Shown: positions 12,197 to 24,283, counted from the first letter of the stretch. The stretch: 64,000 nucleotides of DNA from Rhinopithecus roxellana (GCF_007565055.1 NC_044568.1:20266620-20330619); one strand, 5' to 3'. Numbers and translations: made by a program. Notes: a model not told the origin generated them from the letters alone.

Positions 12197-15078
12197 GAAA
12201 CCATTCCTCCATTTTCTTGTGATATTGCATAGGATATATTTTAAATAAGATTTCAAATAGAATATATTTTTATCCTATTTAAAGCTATGAGAAAATAGAA
12301 GAACGATTCTTCTATTAATCTTAATTTTTACAAATAATGGTTTTATTAGCAATATTAATAACCCCCATGCCGATATACAAAAAATATATTCTACAATAGG
12401 TTGATTTTGCCTTGCCAATACAGTGCTTTCGAACCAGAAGATCTCACACATCTGGGTTAACTGGATTGTGCATCTGAGTCAGTATTAGGCCACTTTACTC
12501 TTATTTCACTGCTCGTTGACACGCAGAGAGAAGCATGGGGGATTTCTGCCATGGCAGGTCTATGGCTAACACCCGCCCCATGGATGTGTTTTCGTAAGCA
12601 CAGACACCGCTACCCTCAGAAAGCAGGAGGACCCTGGGCTGAAGCAGCCCCAGAGGAGCTCCAGGTCCTCTTCCTCTCATCTCCTTTTTAAAGATGAGGA
12701 AACTAGCAACTCAGATGGAAATGAATGCGTGACTTGGCCAAGGTCACCCCAGTGTCCGTCAGGGCAACTGTAGCAGCCGGAGGCCCGAGCTCCACCCCAT
12801 GCAGATGGAACCCAACCACGGCACCCTCACGGCCGGCCCACGACGGAGACCATGCTCCAGCCTTTAGTGCTCCACACAGGCGCTTCTCTCCCTGTCACAC
12901 GTCGGCAGTGGTGGAATCTCACCATCGATTCTGTCAACACTTTTCCCAAGTGGTGACAATGACCTGCCCAGCACTGGCACAAAGTGACAAGTGACACGTG
13001 ATGGGCAGCCATCCTCCGGCACACAAGGCTCCGGGGACAGGAGAGGTTTGTTCATCCTTGTGTTTAATTCCTTAGAACAATGGTTCTCAATGCAGCCCGG
13101 GGTGCTTTGAGATCCCGTGGGACTCATTTGGTGGTCAAGATTCAGAGAGTACTGGAATTTGGCAGGCAGAGGTAGGGGAGGTTGAGACGTCCTTCAATGA
13201 GTGAGACAGTCTCACCCAACAAAAACTCTCCACGCACAAAACTTACAATGAACCAGAACTTCATGAGTGGAAAACAGGCTTCTAACTCTCTGAACTCAGA
13301 AACTTACTCTATTCAACATTTACACACAAAACATTTTTGCACGGTCTTACTATGACTTGAATTTTCCATGAATTCAACTATAACATAAGTCTAGAAAAAA
13401 TCATAGTTTGCTTTATTTGAAAGTTCATTAGCAACTGCTCACTATTCTGTAACAATCCATCACCAGCGGGGGGCTGAACTCCCAGTGTCACACCTGGGTC
13501 CGTCTGCAGGGACCACCCCCCGGTCACCAGGACACAACACACCAGGTGGGACGTCTGGCTTTTTCACGGCCGACCATCACCATGTTGAAATGTATTGTCT
13601 CATCACACAATACTATCACATTTATTCTCTATAGCTAGAGCAGTCTATTCATTTTAGGTTACAAATTACATTTTCTTTTTTCTTTTTTGAGACATAAGTT
13701 ATATTTTCTAAACACTGCATTTTAGGGTAAGAGGACATTACCCCAAAAAACTATCCTTAAAAAAAAAGGCATTGGGTCCAACAGCTTTGCACAGCTGACC
13801 GGAGAGCCCAACAGCATCCCTGCACAGAGGGCACGGTAAACAGAGCTCTGCTGGGGGGAAACGCGTGAGTGACAGCATATGTGCAGAGTGAAGGCCCCGT
13901 CTCAGCAGAGCATGCGAACGCTCCCCACCTCCCGCCTGCGAACTGAAACGCCAATTCCACCACCAGCAGCAGAGCTTGGAGGGCGGGGCAGCGTTTCCTA
14001 AACCCCCGGCACGCCTGACAGTTCCAAGAGGCACCAGTGCTTCAGCTAGCACGGCAGCCATTATCTGCAGCTGCCCCCAGACAAGCCAGGACAGCCAGCC
14101 ACCTCGGTACTAGGGTATGTTCATGAAAATCCCATGCCCAGCCAGCCAAGGAGCCCCTGCTCTCTCTTCCCACACTCCCTGGCAAGGTCCACAAAGCACC
14201 TAACCCAGCGCCAGCCGCCAGCACACATGGGCGGCAAGGTCCCAACAGTCCTCCCAGGCTTGCTGCGGCTCCCATCCCTCAGGCATCCACATGTCCACAT
14301 GTCCCGGCCCCACCGCTGCCGTCCCATCATTCTCTCTCCTCCCAGACACACTGGGCAGAAGGCCGTGGCCAGACCAGGGAACCTTGAAGACAGCAGCGCT
14401 CAGTCAAAAGGCCCCTCGTCAAGCACAAAGCCATGCCGTGTCCACGGCCTTAAGCAGGACTTCTTTCTGGCCAGGTGTGGGGAAGGCTAGCAACGCCAGA
14501 GCCTGAGCGTCAGCACAAGTTGCCAGCTGGAGCATCTGACAAGAAGCCTTGGATGAGCGGACACCAAGCAGCTCTGAGACTTTCTAAGACATCATAAAGG
14601 TTCTACTCAAGCAGTTCACAAACTACCACACAGCTTTCTAAGATTAGACTCTACTTTTTAAAAATAAGCAAAATAAAAACTGCAGGCTTGAATGGAAAGT
14701 TTGGTATAGTCACGTGAAATGTATAAACACCACATATGAAGAAAAACATATCTAAAGACTAGCCAGGTAGAGTAGGAAAAAGGAAAGAAGCACATAAACA
14801 TCTTCTAAGACTGGGTGGGTTAGTTCCAAAGAAAAGGTGCATGGGTCTGCTTTTTGTGGAAGGGACACGTGAGGATGACTTCAGGTCGTCCTGGCAGGAT
14901 GCCACATGTTCGGTTTCGGTCTAACTAAACTCAGCTTTAGTTAGAAACTGCCGAGACTGCTGAGGCAGACACCGCGCATCTCCAGCAAACTGAGCTACTA
15001 AGCTGCGGGCCTGGGCGAGGAGGTGACCCGCTTCTCCCCAAGTGACCTGAAGGCCCCGGCACCCTGGTCTGTTCTTAC
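12197..15078. other. Intron 4 next to exon 4
   Basis: An MIR-like fragment is at about 12675-12790. 13760-14520 is relatively GC-rich and has open stretches, but no splice-bounded exon or known protein was recognised. Confidence 0.5.
12675..12790 (+). repeat. MIR-like fragment
   Basis: 'ttaaagatgaggaaactag' followed by 'gacttggccaaggtcacc' is the MIR signature. Confidence 0.55.
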
Positions 15079-15278
15079 CATCGCACTTTGTTGCACGTCT
15101 GGGTTGCCCCGAGAGGGGAGCCGGCCACCATGGGAACCTGGATGGGGCTGTGCTGCTTGTTCGTGACCAGATCCAGCTTTTCCTCTAAGGATTTACAAGT
15201 GGCCTCCAGGGCCTGCAACTTGGCTTCAATGCTATCCAGCCGCAAGCAGATTGTCTGGTTGATGGAATACAGGAATGA
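15079..15278 (-). CDS. BANP: BANP coding exon 4 (coiled-coil exon)
   Basis: This 200-nt exon encodes SFLYSINQ followed by TICLRLDSIEAKLQALEA and on to CNKVR, 66 codons plus two bases (TG), so it ends in phase 2 and the next exon completes a Cys codon. The region from about TICLRL to LDLVTNK has leucine and isoleucine at heptad spacing and is the predicted coiled coil used for self-association. The acceptor is a pyrimidine-rich TTTTTTCACTTCCAG ending at 15279, and the donor is ATG/GTAAGAAC just below 15079. A second AG lies 24 nt inside the exon (exon start 15254); using it removes the eight residues SFLYSINQ in frame. I recall BANP isoforms with and without these residues. The DNA-binding BEN domain is not here. 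Identity is certain from the peptide; which acceptor dominates is unknown. Confidence 0.95.
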
Positions 15279-17761
15279 CTGGAAGTGAAAAAAGACCGGC
15301 TTTAGGAAGGATCTCCTGAACTGTAAGAAGACAACCCCAAGAAACACCGAACAGCTATTTCCTGATCTCAACTCCATCGATTCGGACAGGACGATCTCCA
15401 CACTGGAACTGGCTCGTTAGCTATGAGCCAGAAGCATGAGAGTAACGATTTCCCACTTTACACACGAGTCACACGTCCTGTTTGAGATGTGAGGATTTAA
15501 TCATGGTTTCACTTCTATGTGCAGTTGCAATTCTTAGTTAAGTCCACTTAATTTTTAAAAAGTATGTACTTTAATATGTTATTATTAACCAGTAAATTTA
15601 CACAAAAACTAGTCAAATCTTCTCAATAAAAACAGATTACACCTAACATCAAAACAGCATAAAAGCCACAGGCCATGCACATTCACATCACACCCCGCTG
15701 CCTGATCGGAAGCTGCCTAATCGGAAACGGTGATTGGATCCCCTGTGGCCCTGACGGATTCGGTCCTGAGGCTCCCGTGGGGCTCCTGAGCGGCAAGCTT
15801 GCCACCTAGTGGTCGGCAAAGCCGGGCTCCACGTCTGACCTTTCCGGCTGAGTCTCCTCCAGATTCCTAACTCCAAGTAACCCCAGTGAGCAGTGATGTG
15901 TCAGACTCCAAACCCAAGGAACAGAGAAACACACAAAGCAGAAAGGGAAGAACTTCATTTCCCCAACGGCTGTCCCAGCCAGAAGCTGCCAGGACCACAT
16001 GTGGAAACGTGTTAATCACGCAGGAATTCACTGGGCAAAAGAGACACCCTCCACCAGGTCTCACCAGCAGACAGAAGGACACTCCTTCGGGGCTAGGGAG
16101 GGGCAAGTTGGGGGAGTGCCCACCAGCCCTGCTTAGTAGTCAGGAAGGCTGGCACTTGTCTTAAGAATCAACAGCTAAAAATAGCACAGAATTTGTGTTT
16201 CGTCTTTTCTCTCTCCTTTTCTGCCCACGGCCTAAAGAGTGTGGGGCCCAAAGTGCACAACATCAGAAGGAAGGGGGAGGTAGGCGCGGGAGAGCAGGGG
16301 CGGCACTGCGGAAGCCACTGAGAGCTGGCTGTGGAGCTTGCACACAGGGGAGCAGGAGGCAGGCCCACATTCACTGGGGAGCGGGAGGCCGGCCCACATT
16401 CGCAGGGGAGTGGGAGGCCGGCCCACACTGGAGCTGGAACGGCTTTCCCACTAACTGCGGCTGACCTACAGCACTGCTTACGCCCACTCTCCTTTCTGAT
16501 CTAAAGGGAATCTGCAGAGTATCAAAATTACAGTGATATCAAACATCATGTAAGCTGGCATGGAAACCTGGTGTACATAGTGGCAGGGACAGCACTGCAG
16601 GAGGGAAAATCCACATATTGGCCAACAACTCACCTTTTCTCAGGTCACCACCTCTCCTGGCAACATTCACCACCACTAGGCGCTGATATAGACAGGAGCT
16701 AAAGAAACCAAGTGAAATTCACCCTCCCTGACTGACTACTCTCTGTTGGAATGTGACACTGAAGGCTCATGTGACAGAGGGAAGGAGCCTCGGTGTCAGG
16801 TGGACCCAAGCCCACGGATGACGCTCAGTCAGCTTACCTACAAATGAGCACGGTCCATGGCATGACAAACATGCGTCGTCTTGAAAAGCAACAATGGGTG
16901 GCTGAATCCCTGAATGGCCACTGACAACCCCACTATTTTCACCAAGTGGAGAACATCAAATGTTCGGCTCTCAAATTCTTTGAACAGTGCGCCCACATTA
17001 TTTTAATTCTGAACTACAAATGATTCTGCCTGGGGTTTGGGGGAAAATCTCTCTTATATGCTAATAAAACAACCTAGAGCCACACACGACTCTACGCAGG
17101 TCGCATTCAACCAGGGGCCCAACCTCTTCTCAACAGTGGGACAAGGACAAAGGCGGGGCCGCTTCCTGCCCACTTTATATATTTCTGTGCTGTGCGTAAC
17201 AGGTGTGTCTTCTGCGATAAAATTACAACTGCATTTATTTAGGGGATGAAAACGCAGTGTTTACTAACAGAGTCTTATCGTATCGACTGGTTGGAAATGG
17301 GCATTTTACTGTGAACTTATTTTTAAGTTTTTCATACACATTTACACTGCTTCTCCTTGTTAATAAAACAAATTAAATATGACCAAGTAGAAACCCTGTG
17401 TAAGTAGAGGAATTATATGAAAAGTGACTTTGGTTTTGTGTTGCGCTCATAAACTTCTCACATGTGCTGGTGTTTACCTCTGTGACTCTGCAAATACTAG
17501 AACCAATCAAGCAAATTCAAAGATCCAAAAATAATTAACTGAATGAGGGGTTCTGAAGAACCCCATCCAGTAAACTTTAGAATCTAAGTGACTTAAATGG
17601 CAGACACAGAAGTCATTCATCACTGGTAGAAAGTTCACTTTCCTTCCATCCAAAATGGGCCTGCAGGTGTGTGGGAAGATGGCTCCTTCAGCAGTATCTC
17701 AAGGTAAACAATTCTTACTCTTCATGCTCCTCAAGAGAAAAAAAAATGGCTCACACTCTTC
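15279..17761. other. BANP intron 3, unique part
   Basis: Contains a three-copy ~29-bp GC-rich repeat at 16350-16428. No other element recognised. Confidence 0.5.
16350..16428. repeat. ~29-bp tandem repeat x3
   Basis: Units share 'gggaggccggcccacattc'. Confidence 0.75.
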
Positions 17762-18243
17762 TGTAGTGGGCTGCCTGGTGATACAGCCACATCCTAAAAT
17801 GTATATCCACATCCTAACCGCTAGAATCTACCCATGTGGTCTCTTCGGAATCTGTGCAGATGTAATTTGGATGTAAACTCTCTGGGTCTGTGCAGATGTA
17901 ATTTAGTCAATGAGATCAACCTGGATTAGGGTGGGCCTTAAATTCAACGACAAGCCCTTACTAGAGGAAGAAGGGGAAACAGTCACAGACACACAAAGGC
18001 AGCAGCAACATGAAGCGGAAGGCAGAAGCTGGAAGGTGCCCCACAAGGTGAGGAAGGCCCGGAGCCACTAGAAGCTGGAAGAGGCAGGAAGGATCCACCT
18101 TCTAGAACCTTTGGAGGGAGCCAGACCTTGCCCGCATCTTGGTTTTGGATCTCTGGCCTCCACAGCTGAGAGGCTACATTTTTAGGCCATCCCGTTGATG
18201 GTGATTTGTTATAGCAGCCCTTGAAATCTGCAGTGCACTACAC
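17762..18243 (+). mobile_element. Solo LTR, ERVL-MaLR (MLT1A-like)
   Basis: Landmarks in order: 'gcagatgtaatttagtcaat', 'attagggtgggcc', 'cagacacacaaaggcagcag', 'agaagctggaagaggcagga', 'tctctggcctccacagc' and 'ggtgatttgttatagcagcc', as in MLT1-class LTRs. It is an old solitary LTR without internal genes. The sequence TCTGTGCAGATGTAATTT is duplicated inside it. It is plus strand, antisense to BANP, ending about 26 bp from the exon 3 donor. Confidence 0.75.
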
Positions 18244-18269
18244 ATTACAGAACAGAGTCAGATTTTTAC

Positions 18270-18361
18270 CTTTATAGACGGATCCTGGCAATTGATTTCT
18301 AGTCGCTGGCGTTTCAAAGCAGGTTCATCTTCATCTGTCACTACATGATTCTCCAAAACAA
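18270..18361 (-). CDS. BANP: BANP coding exon 3 (acidic patch and basic NLS-like motif)
   Basis: This 92-nt exon begins with TT, completing a Val codon split with exon 2, and then encodes 30 residues, VLENHVVTDEDEPALKRQRL followed by EINCQDPSIK. It ends in phase 0. The acceptor reads CCGATTTCAG and the donor AAAG/GTAAAAA. The acidic TDEDE stretch followed by LKRQR looks like a monopartite nuclear localisation signal, which fits a nuclear protein. The exon joins exon 4 at either of its two acceptors without changing frame. An LTR of the MaLR class ends about 26 bp past the donor on the intron side. Residues match BANP as I remember it, with no substitution I can point to. Confidence 0.95.
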
Positions 18362-19436
18362 CTGAAATCGGTGACAGAGAAAAAAATGTTTAACATGAAA
18401 AGCTGTACAGAATTATTTTAACATTAAGATAGTAAACAGCGCTGACACCTTAAGGTTGAATGAGAAATAGCAGGACCTATTTCATATTTTACCTTTTTAA
18501 ACTTATTCTCAATCAGGCAGAAAATAGGATAACTCCTTAATCCCAAGAAAAGCCCAGACACTGGGCAATTAATGTGCCACTGAGTCCAATCCTAATTCCA
18601 AATCTGCAAGCTTCTGACTCAATGCTCTATGGGGCTGCCCTGTTTGGTTTGATAAAACCCAATCGATAATAATGATTTCTTCCCCACTTTAAAATAAAGC
18701 TGTATCTGTTGGTCACCTCATTCCAAAATCAAAGCCACTCTAACTGCAGGTCCAGAACTGAAAGAGGAAAAACAACACTGAATGTCACATCGTCATAGGT
18801 GCTAATAATCAAACCAGTCTCAACCTGAACACACTAAGTGACAGAACCCCAACCCTCCCGGCACAGCTGAGACCAGCTGCCCCCATCACACAGCCAGCCT
18901 CAGGTGATCACCACGGCTTCCCACAGGATAAGCAACTCGGCCCCAGCTCAGGGTGGCCACAGTCCGGTCCCAACCTCCTTCCTTTTGTCTAAAATTGACT
19001 ACAAAAAGTCAAAGATAACCTCAAAAATCAAAGACCAAAATCGGCCACAACTGCCTCACCTCTGCAAACCACATGTCTATCTGTCTGTCACCCTTCTAGT
19101 CCTCTCTTTTCCTTTCACCTAGTCAATTTTAAAAACTTGACATATTTGCAGTTATAGACAGAAGTTTAAGGTCAACAGTTCTTGCTAAAGATTGTACATT
19201 GTGCCTTGAGTGTTTTTTCTTCTCATTTCCTTGCCTGAAATGACAGTGTGAACTGTCTAGTGCATTCCTACCACGCTCTAGTCTACACACTCTCACATTG
19301 AGATAAACAAAGGGCACATGCGGGAGGTGCGAGACCATCTACCTCATCAACAGGTCTGTCTGCAGCCTTCCTCCTCACTGAGCAACAAACATGGACTCGG
19401 GGTTAATAGTAATCTTTCTTTTTGGTTTGTTTGTTT

Positions 19437-19551
19437 TGTTTGTTTTTGTTTTTTAAGAGATGAGGTCTTGCTATGTCACCCAGGCTGGACTCAAACTCCT
19501 GTACTCAAGGGACCCTCCACCTCAGCCCCTGAGTAGCTGGAACTATCCAGG
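19437..19551 (-). mobile_element. Alu-derived monomer, antisense
   Basis: 'gaggtcttgctatgtcaccc' and 'ccacctcagcccctgagtag' mark an old single monomer. Confidence 0.7.
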
Positions 19552-19829
19552 TTATAATATTAATAGCTTTAAGTTTTTAACAGTAATACCAGTGTGTGAC
19601 TATTTACAAAAATGAATGCCAGTATATACGAATAGATGCTATATACGTGCATACATATGAGCATGTTTCCTGTAACGCTCCTGGTAGAAAAAAATCCGAT
19701 ATCTGAATGAGGCCACTGGGAATACCCTTGAGCACATGCACACCTTTGGCACACCATCTGCTTTCAAGGCACCCACGCCACAGCCAAGCAGGATGACCTC
19801 ACTGTGGCCAGATGACACCCGCCCCACTC

Positions 19830-20010
19830 TGCTGGTGTGGACTGTGCCCCAGCCCTTCCCATACTACCAACCCTCCAGCCGTCTCCACCAGGGAAATCTA
19901 ACCACCTTCTGTCCAGCCCCACTCAAATGCCACCTTGTTCGGGAAGCCATTCCTGGAAGAGCCTCAGCTCACACCTGTTTATACTTTTATACCGTGACAC
20001 CACCGAGGTG
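19830..20010 (+). repeat. L2-like fragment
   Basis: 'actcaaatgccaccttgttc' and 'ggaagccattcctgg' resemble the L2 3' region. Confidence 0.5.
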
Positions 20011-20654
20011 ACAGCACCCACCCCGGAGCAGACCACCCTCCCAGCACCTTACACGCAAGGCTGCCCACAGATGTGGGCGAAGCACTCCTGGCTGGCGTTC
20101 AGATTCTCCGGGTGCTAGAGGAAAGCCAAGTGCAGAGGCCTCTCTGGTCCCTGCCTCCACCTCCACCAAAGCAACTCCCCTCGGAATTACATTGATTGAC
20201 ATTCCGAAGAAGATCTTAACAGGAAAACAAAAAAGAATGCCCATGCCTTTAAGCCTGTACACACTAGATAATTCTGCTCAAAACTCTGAAACTTAAAGAT
20301 GCAGAATTGTCCCACAGTTCTAACAGGAACCTCTCACAGGTCCTAGGCAAAAGCAGCCAAATCTGATCTACCCAGTGGGAAATTATCCGAAGCCAAGGAC
20401 TATTGTTGGCTCACAAGCAGCACATGGCCCTGCCTTCGGCCTCATGATTCCTCAGAGGCAGGGAGCGTGTCAACCATCACCACCTAAGCCTCTGCAGATG
20501 AATTCTCACGTAATGAAACTTTTCAAACTCCATGCCCGCAAGTGCCTGTGGTTAGTCAAAGGTTCTCAGGACCTCAGTCAAAGGCTCTTTACTCTCACTG
20601 AAAACTGGTCATCACACCAGGCCTGGAAGAACAGAGAGAGACCCTCGCACTTAT

Positions 20655-20770
20655 TACTCTAACCTTTTAGTTTGTTGAGAAGAAAACAAATCCAGAAAGG
20701 TTACAAAACTTCTCTGGGGTCACAGAGCTAGTTTCGTCATAAGGGCAGCAGACAGGCGTGCAGTAACTTC
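20655..20770 (+). repeat. MIR-like fragment
   Basis: 'tggggtcacagagctagttt' pattern. Confidence 0.5.
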
Positions 20771-20922
20771 AGTAATGACTCCACAGGTAATGGGACAGCA
20801 AGTGACATTGATTTTCTTCTTTGTACTTCGCTGCTTTTTGTATGTGTTGCTTTTTATAATTTTGTATGCATTGCTTTTAGAATTAAAAGAACTCCTTGTT
20901 CATTTTTAAAATATCACAATCA

Positions 20923-21220
20923 GGCTGGGTGCAGTGGCTCACGCCTATAATCCCAGCACTTTGGGAGGCCGAGGTGAGTGGATTACCTGAGGTCAGGAGT
21001 TCGAGACCAGCCTGGCCAACATGGTGAAACCCCTGTCTCTACTGAAAATGCAAAAATTAGCCGGTCATGGTGGCAGGCGCCTGTAATCCCAGCTACTCGG
21101 GAAGCTGAGGCAGGAGAATCGCTTGAATCCAGGAGACAGAGGTTGCAGTGAGCCGAGATCACACCACTGTACTCCAGCCTGGCGACAGAGCAAAACTCTG
21201 TCTTAAATAAATAAATAAAG
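20923..21220 (+). mobile_element. Alu (S type)
   Basis: Flanked by ATATCACAATCA. Its 3' end forms part of the tandem duplication at 21181. Confidence 0.95.
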
Positions 21221-21428
21221 ATATCACAATCAATCAACTGCAATGACAGGCCTGATGCAAGTCACAATTTTTGCATTCAGACAGGTAGAGTTAGCACAAG
21301 CCATGGCGACAGAGCAAAACTCTGTCTTAAATAAATAAATAAAGATATCACAATCAATCAACTGCAATGACAGGCCTGATGCAAGTCACAATTTTTGCAT
21401 TCAGACAGGTAGAGTTAGCACAAGCCAT
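21181..21428. repeat. Exact 124-bp tandem duplication
   Basis: Units 21181-21304 and 21305-21428 look identical. Each contains the last Alu bases (from GGCGACAGAGC), the AAATAAATAAAT tail, the Alu target duplication and about 75 bp of flank ending in AAGCCAT. Confidence 0.95.
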
Positions 21429-22382
21429 GGTCGGTACACACCAAGTCAGATGATCCTAGAAGTCTTTCTTTTAAATAAAAATAAGGAGAAATTGGAAAGA
21501 CATACACAACAACAATTTAAAAGCTGCTACAACCAGTACGATTATGGAAAATTTTTATTTCTTCTACTTTCTTGACTATCCTGTTAAACTGTATTAGTTG
21601 TATACTTTCGAGACGAGGAAAGTACTTTAAAGCCACAATGAATGCAAACATGCGTGGCACACCAAGGTGCCTGCAGCTGTGCACACCTTCTCCCGGGTCA
21701 GAGACTGCAGGCTTTGTACTGGGGCAGGCCAAGGAGCTCTGTGCACAGTAGGCTTTTAACAAATACTCAAGAAATCATAGTTCTCAGGCATTTAAGGAAC
21801 AGAGATGGAATAAAATCAAGATTCGAAATTATTTCTCTAAGCTTTTTTTGGGCCACAGTCTACAAAGAGAGATTTATTGGGGAAGTAGGCTGTCAGAACT
21901 TTAATGGTTCTGAAATCACTGGAAATGATGTAACTGGAACACTTTTCTTTTACAAGATTAAGTGTATGTTTTCTAAAGACACTGTCATTTGCCCTCTAAA
22001 CTAGAAACAGGGATTTGTAAAATAATGTGCAGTGATCATGTGGAAAACTAACCAACAGCACTCCCTGAAACGCTGCCTTCATGTTCCCCTGGGACTGCTC
22101 ACCTCACCCCAAAACTATTTCTATTTCCCTCCCCTTTCAGACTACAACTAGTCTCCAAAGGTAGTTTTCTCGACTAACAGAGCAAACAGATCATAGGAAC
22201 GGACATCAGACTTCCTTTTGAGATTTCTGGAAATTCTCTCTTCTGGAGGAAGAAATTGTCAGCATTTCGATTGGAACATTCCTGAAAGAATAACCAGGCA
22301 ACCGAAACACTCAGTGACTTCACTGTGGTGGGTTTGTCACTTCAAACTTCACAGAACAGTAAAACACGTAATGCCACTTTAT
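21429..22382. other. Intron 2, nothing recognised
   Basis: No exon or repeat family recognised before the polypurine tract. Confidence 0.5.
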
Positions 22383-23225
22383 GGAAGAGGAAGAAGAAGA
22401 GGAAGAAGAGGAAGAAGAAGGGGGAGGAAGGAGGAGGAGGAAGGAGGAGGAGGAAGGAGGAGGAGGAAGGAGGAGGAGGAAGGAGGAGAAAGAAGGAGGA
22501 GGAAGGAGGAGGAGGAGGAAGGAGGAGAAGAAGGAGGAGGAGAAGGAGGAGGAGGAGGAGGAGGAGGAGGAGGAGGAGGAAGGAGAGGAAGGAAGGAGGA
22601 GGAGGAGGAGGAGGAGGAGGAGGAGGAAGGAGGAGGAGGAAGGAGGAAGGAGGAGGAGGAGGAAGGAGGAGGAAGGAGGAGGAGGAAGGAGGAGGAGGGA
22701 GGAGGAGGAGGGAGGAAGGAGGAAGGAGGAGGAAGGAGGAGGAGGGAGGAGGAGGAGGGAGGAGGAGGGAGGGAGGAGGAGGAGGAGGAGGAGGAGGAGG
22801 AGGGAGGAGGAGGAGGGAGGAGGAGGAAGGAGGAGGAGGAGGAGGGAGGAGGAGGAAGGAGGAAGGAGGAGGAGGAGGAGGAGGCAGGAGGACGGAGGAG
22901 GAGGAGGAGGAGGAGGAGGAGGAGGAAGGAGGAGGAGGAAGGAGGAGGAGGAGGGAGGAGGAGGAAGGAGGAGGAGGGAGGAGGAGGAGGGAGGAGGAGG
23001 AGGAGGAGGAGGAGGAGGAGGAGGAGGAGGAGGAGGAGGAGGGAGGAGGGAGGAGGGAGGAGGAGGAGGAAGAGGAGGAGGAGGAGGAGGAGGAGGAGGA
23101 GGAGGAGGAGGAGGAGGGAGGAGGAGGGAGGAGGAGGAGGAGGAGGAGGAGGAGGAGGAGGAGGAGGAGGAGGAGGAGGAGGAGGAGGAAGAAGAAGCGG
23201 AGGAAGAAGAAAGAAGAAGAAGAAA
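22383..23225 (+). repeat. 843-bp polypurine tract, (GGA)n/(GAA)n
   Basis: By my reading only three bases are pyrimidines (C at 22885, 22893 and 23198). Composition is GGA-dominated with GAA-rich ends. The open reading frames that run through it are low-complexity artefacts. In BANP pre-mRNA it would appear as CU-rich RNA. Confidence 0.97.
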
Positions 23226-23670
23226 TCTCTTTAAAACAGTAAGTGTGGACAAAGTGTTTTCACAGATGAAGAGATGAAGTTCCTGATATTTAGGGTTTCA
23301 TTTCTCAAGGGTCTCCTTTAAACAAGTTTATGATTTCAAAGTAGACATGTGCCTTTAACATCATTTTTAAAAATTACCAGCCTTAGCAAAGGTGTAGAAA
23401 AAAACGTGTTCTCAAGCACTGTCAGTGGAAGAATTAGTAAAACATTTCTAGAGAACCTCTCAGTGTCTTAACAAAATTTTAAACACACGTAGCAATTTTA
23501 CTTCTGGGAACTTCTCTATTTGCCAAGATACATATGCAAGGATCTTCCCTATAGGGTTGTGTATAAAGGAAAAATCAGACAGACTATGCCAGGAGCCCCA
23601 TGGAAGGGAAAAGTCAACTGTGGAGGGGGCACCTGTGAATGAATTCTGTGGAGTTGCTAACAGAGCAGAC
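23226..23670. other. Intron 2 spacer
   Basis: Between the polypurine tract and the minisatellite; nothing recognised. Confidence 0.5.
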
Positions 23671-23989
23671 TTACACACACAACATGGTAAGGGTCCACGA
23701 CGCCGCACACAGGGGATTACACACACATCATGGTAAGGGTCCACGACGCCGCACACAGGGGATTACACACACAACATGGTAAGGGTCCACGACGCCGCAC
23801 ACAGGGGATTACACACACATCATGGTAAGGGTCCACGACGCCGCACACAGGGGATTACACACACAACATGGTAAGGGTCCACGACGCCGCACACAGGGGA
23901 TTACACACACAACATGGTAAGGGTCCACGACGCCGCACACAGGGGATTACACACACAACATGGTAAGGGTCCATGATGCCGCACACAGG
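23671..23989. repeat. 46-bp minisatellite x7
   Basis: CATGGTAAGGGTCCACGACG recurs at an exact 46-bp spacing (TGG at 23685, 23731, 23777, 23823, 23869, 23915, 23961). Copies 2 and 4 have ATCATGG, the others AACATGG. The last copy is decayed at its CpGs. Confidence 0.95.
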
Positions 23990-24283
23990 GATGGTGCAGG
24001 GGAGAGGGTGTAGAACACACACACACACCCAAGGAGCAGGAGCAGAGACAGCCCTCGAGACCAAGTGTCACAGGGGCCCCCTCCAGAAGGGACGTGGGGC
24101 TGAGGCTGCAGGGGCCAGGGAAGGGAGGGGCCGACAGTGTTCACATCTCTAGGATTCAAACTTTTCATATACAGCATGCATTACTTTGACTTCTGCTTAA
24201 AGAAAAGAAAATAACTGGAGCAGCTTTTGGTTTTTCAAGAATAATGAGAATAATATTTCACCTACTGTCCCACAGCTCTGTAC
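23990..24283. other. Intron 2 proximal to exon 2
   Basis: Short (CA) run at 24015; otherwise unremarkable. Confidence 0.5.

Larger units (their letters stand above)
18362..20922. other. BANP intron 2, part
   Basis: Holds an antisense Alu monomer (19437), an L2-like stretch near 19830-20010 and an MIR-like fragment near 20655-20770. No exon recognised. Confidence 0.5.

Noticed and set aside
13738..14506. Possible extra BANP exon in the GC-rich part of intron 4
   Set aside because: None of the open stretches matches the BANP sequence expected after CNKVR, and no paired splice sites in phase 2 were found.
22218..23277. Long Glu/Gly/Arg-rich plus-strand and Ser/Pro/Leu-rich minus-strand open frames
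   Set aside because: Translation of the polypurine tract; low complexity in every frame with no splice or start context.
23671..23989. CRISPR-like array
   Set aside because: Contiguous head-to-tail copies without unique spacers, in primate intronic DNA; it is a minisatellite.
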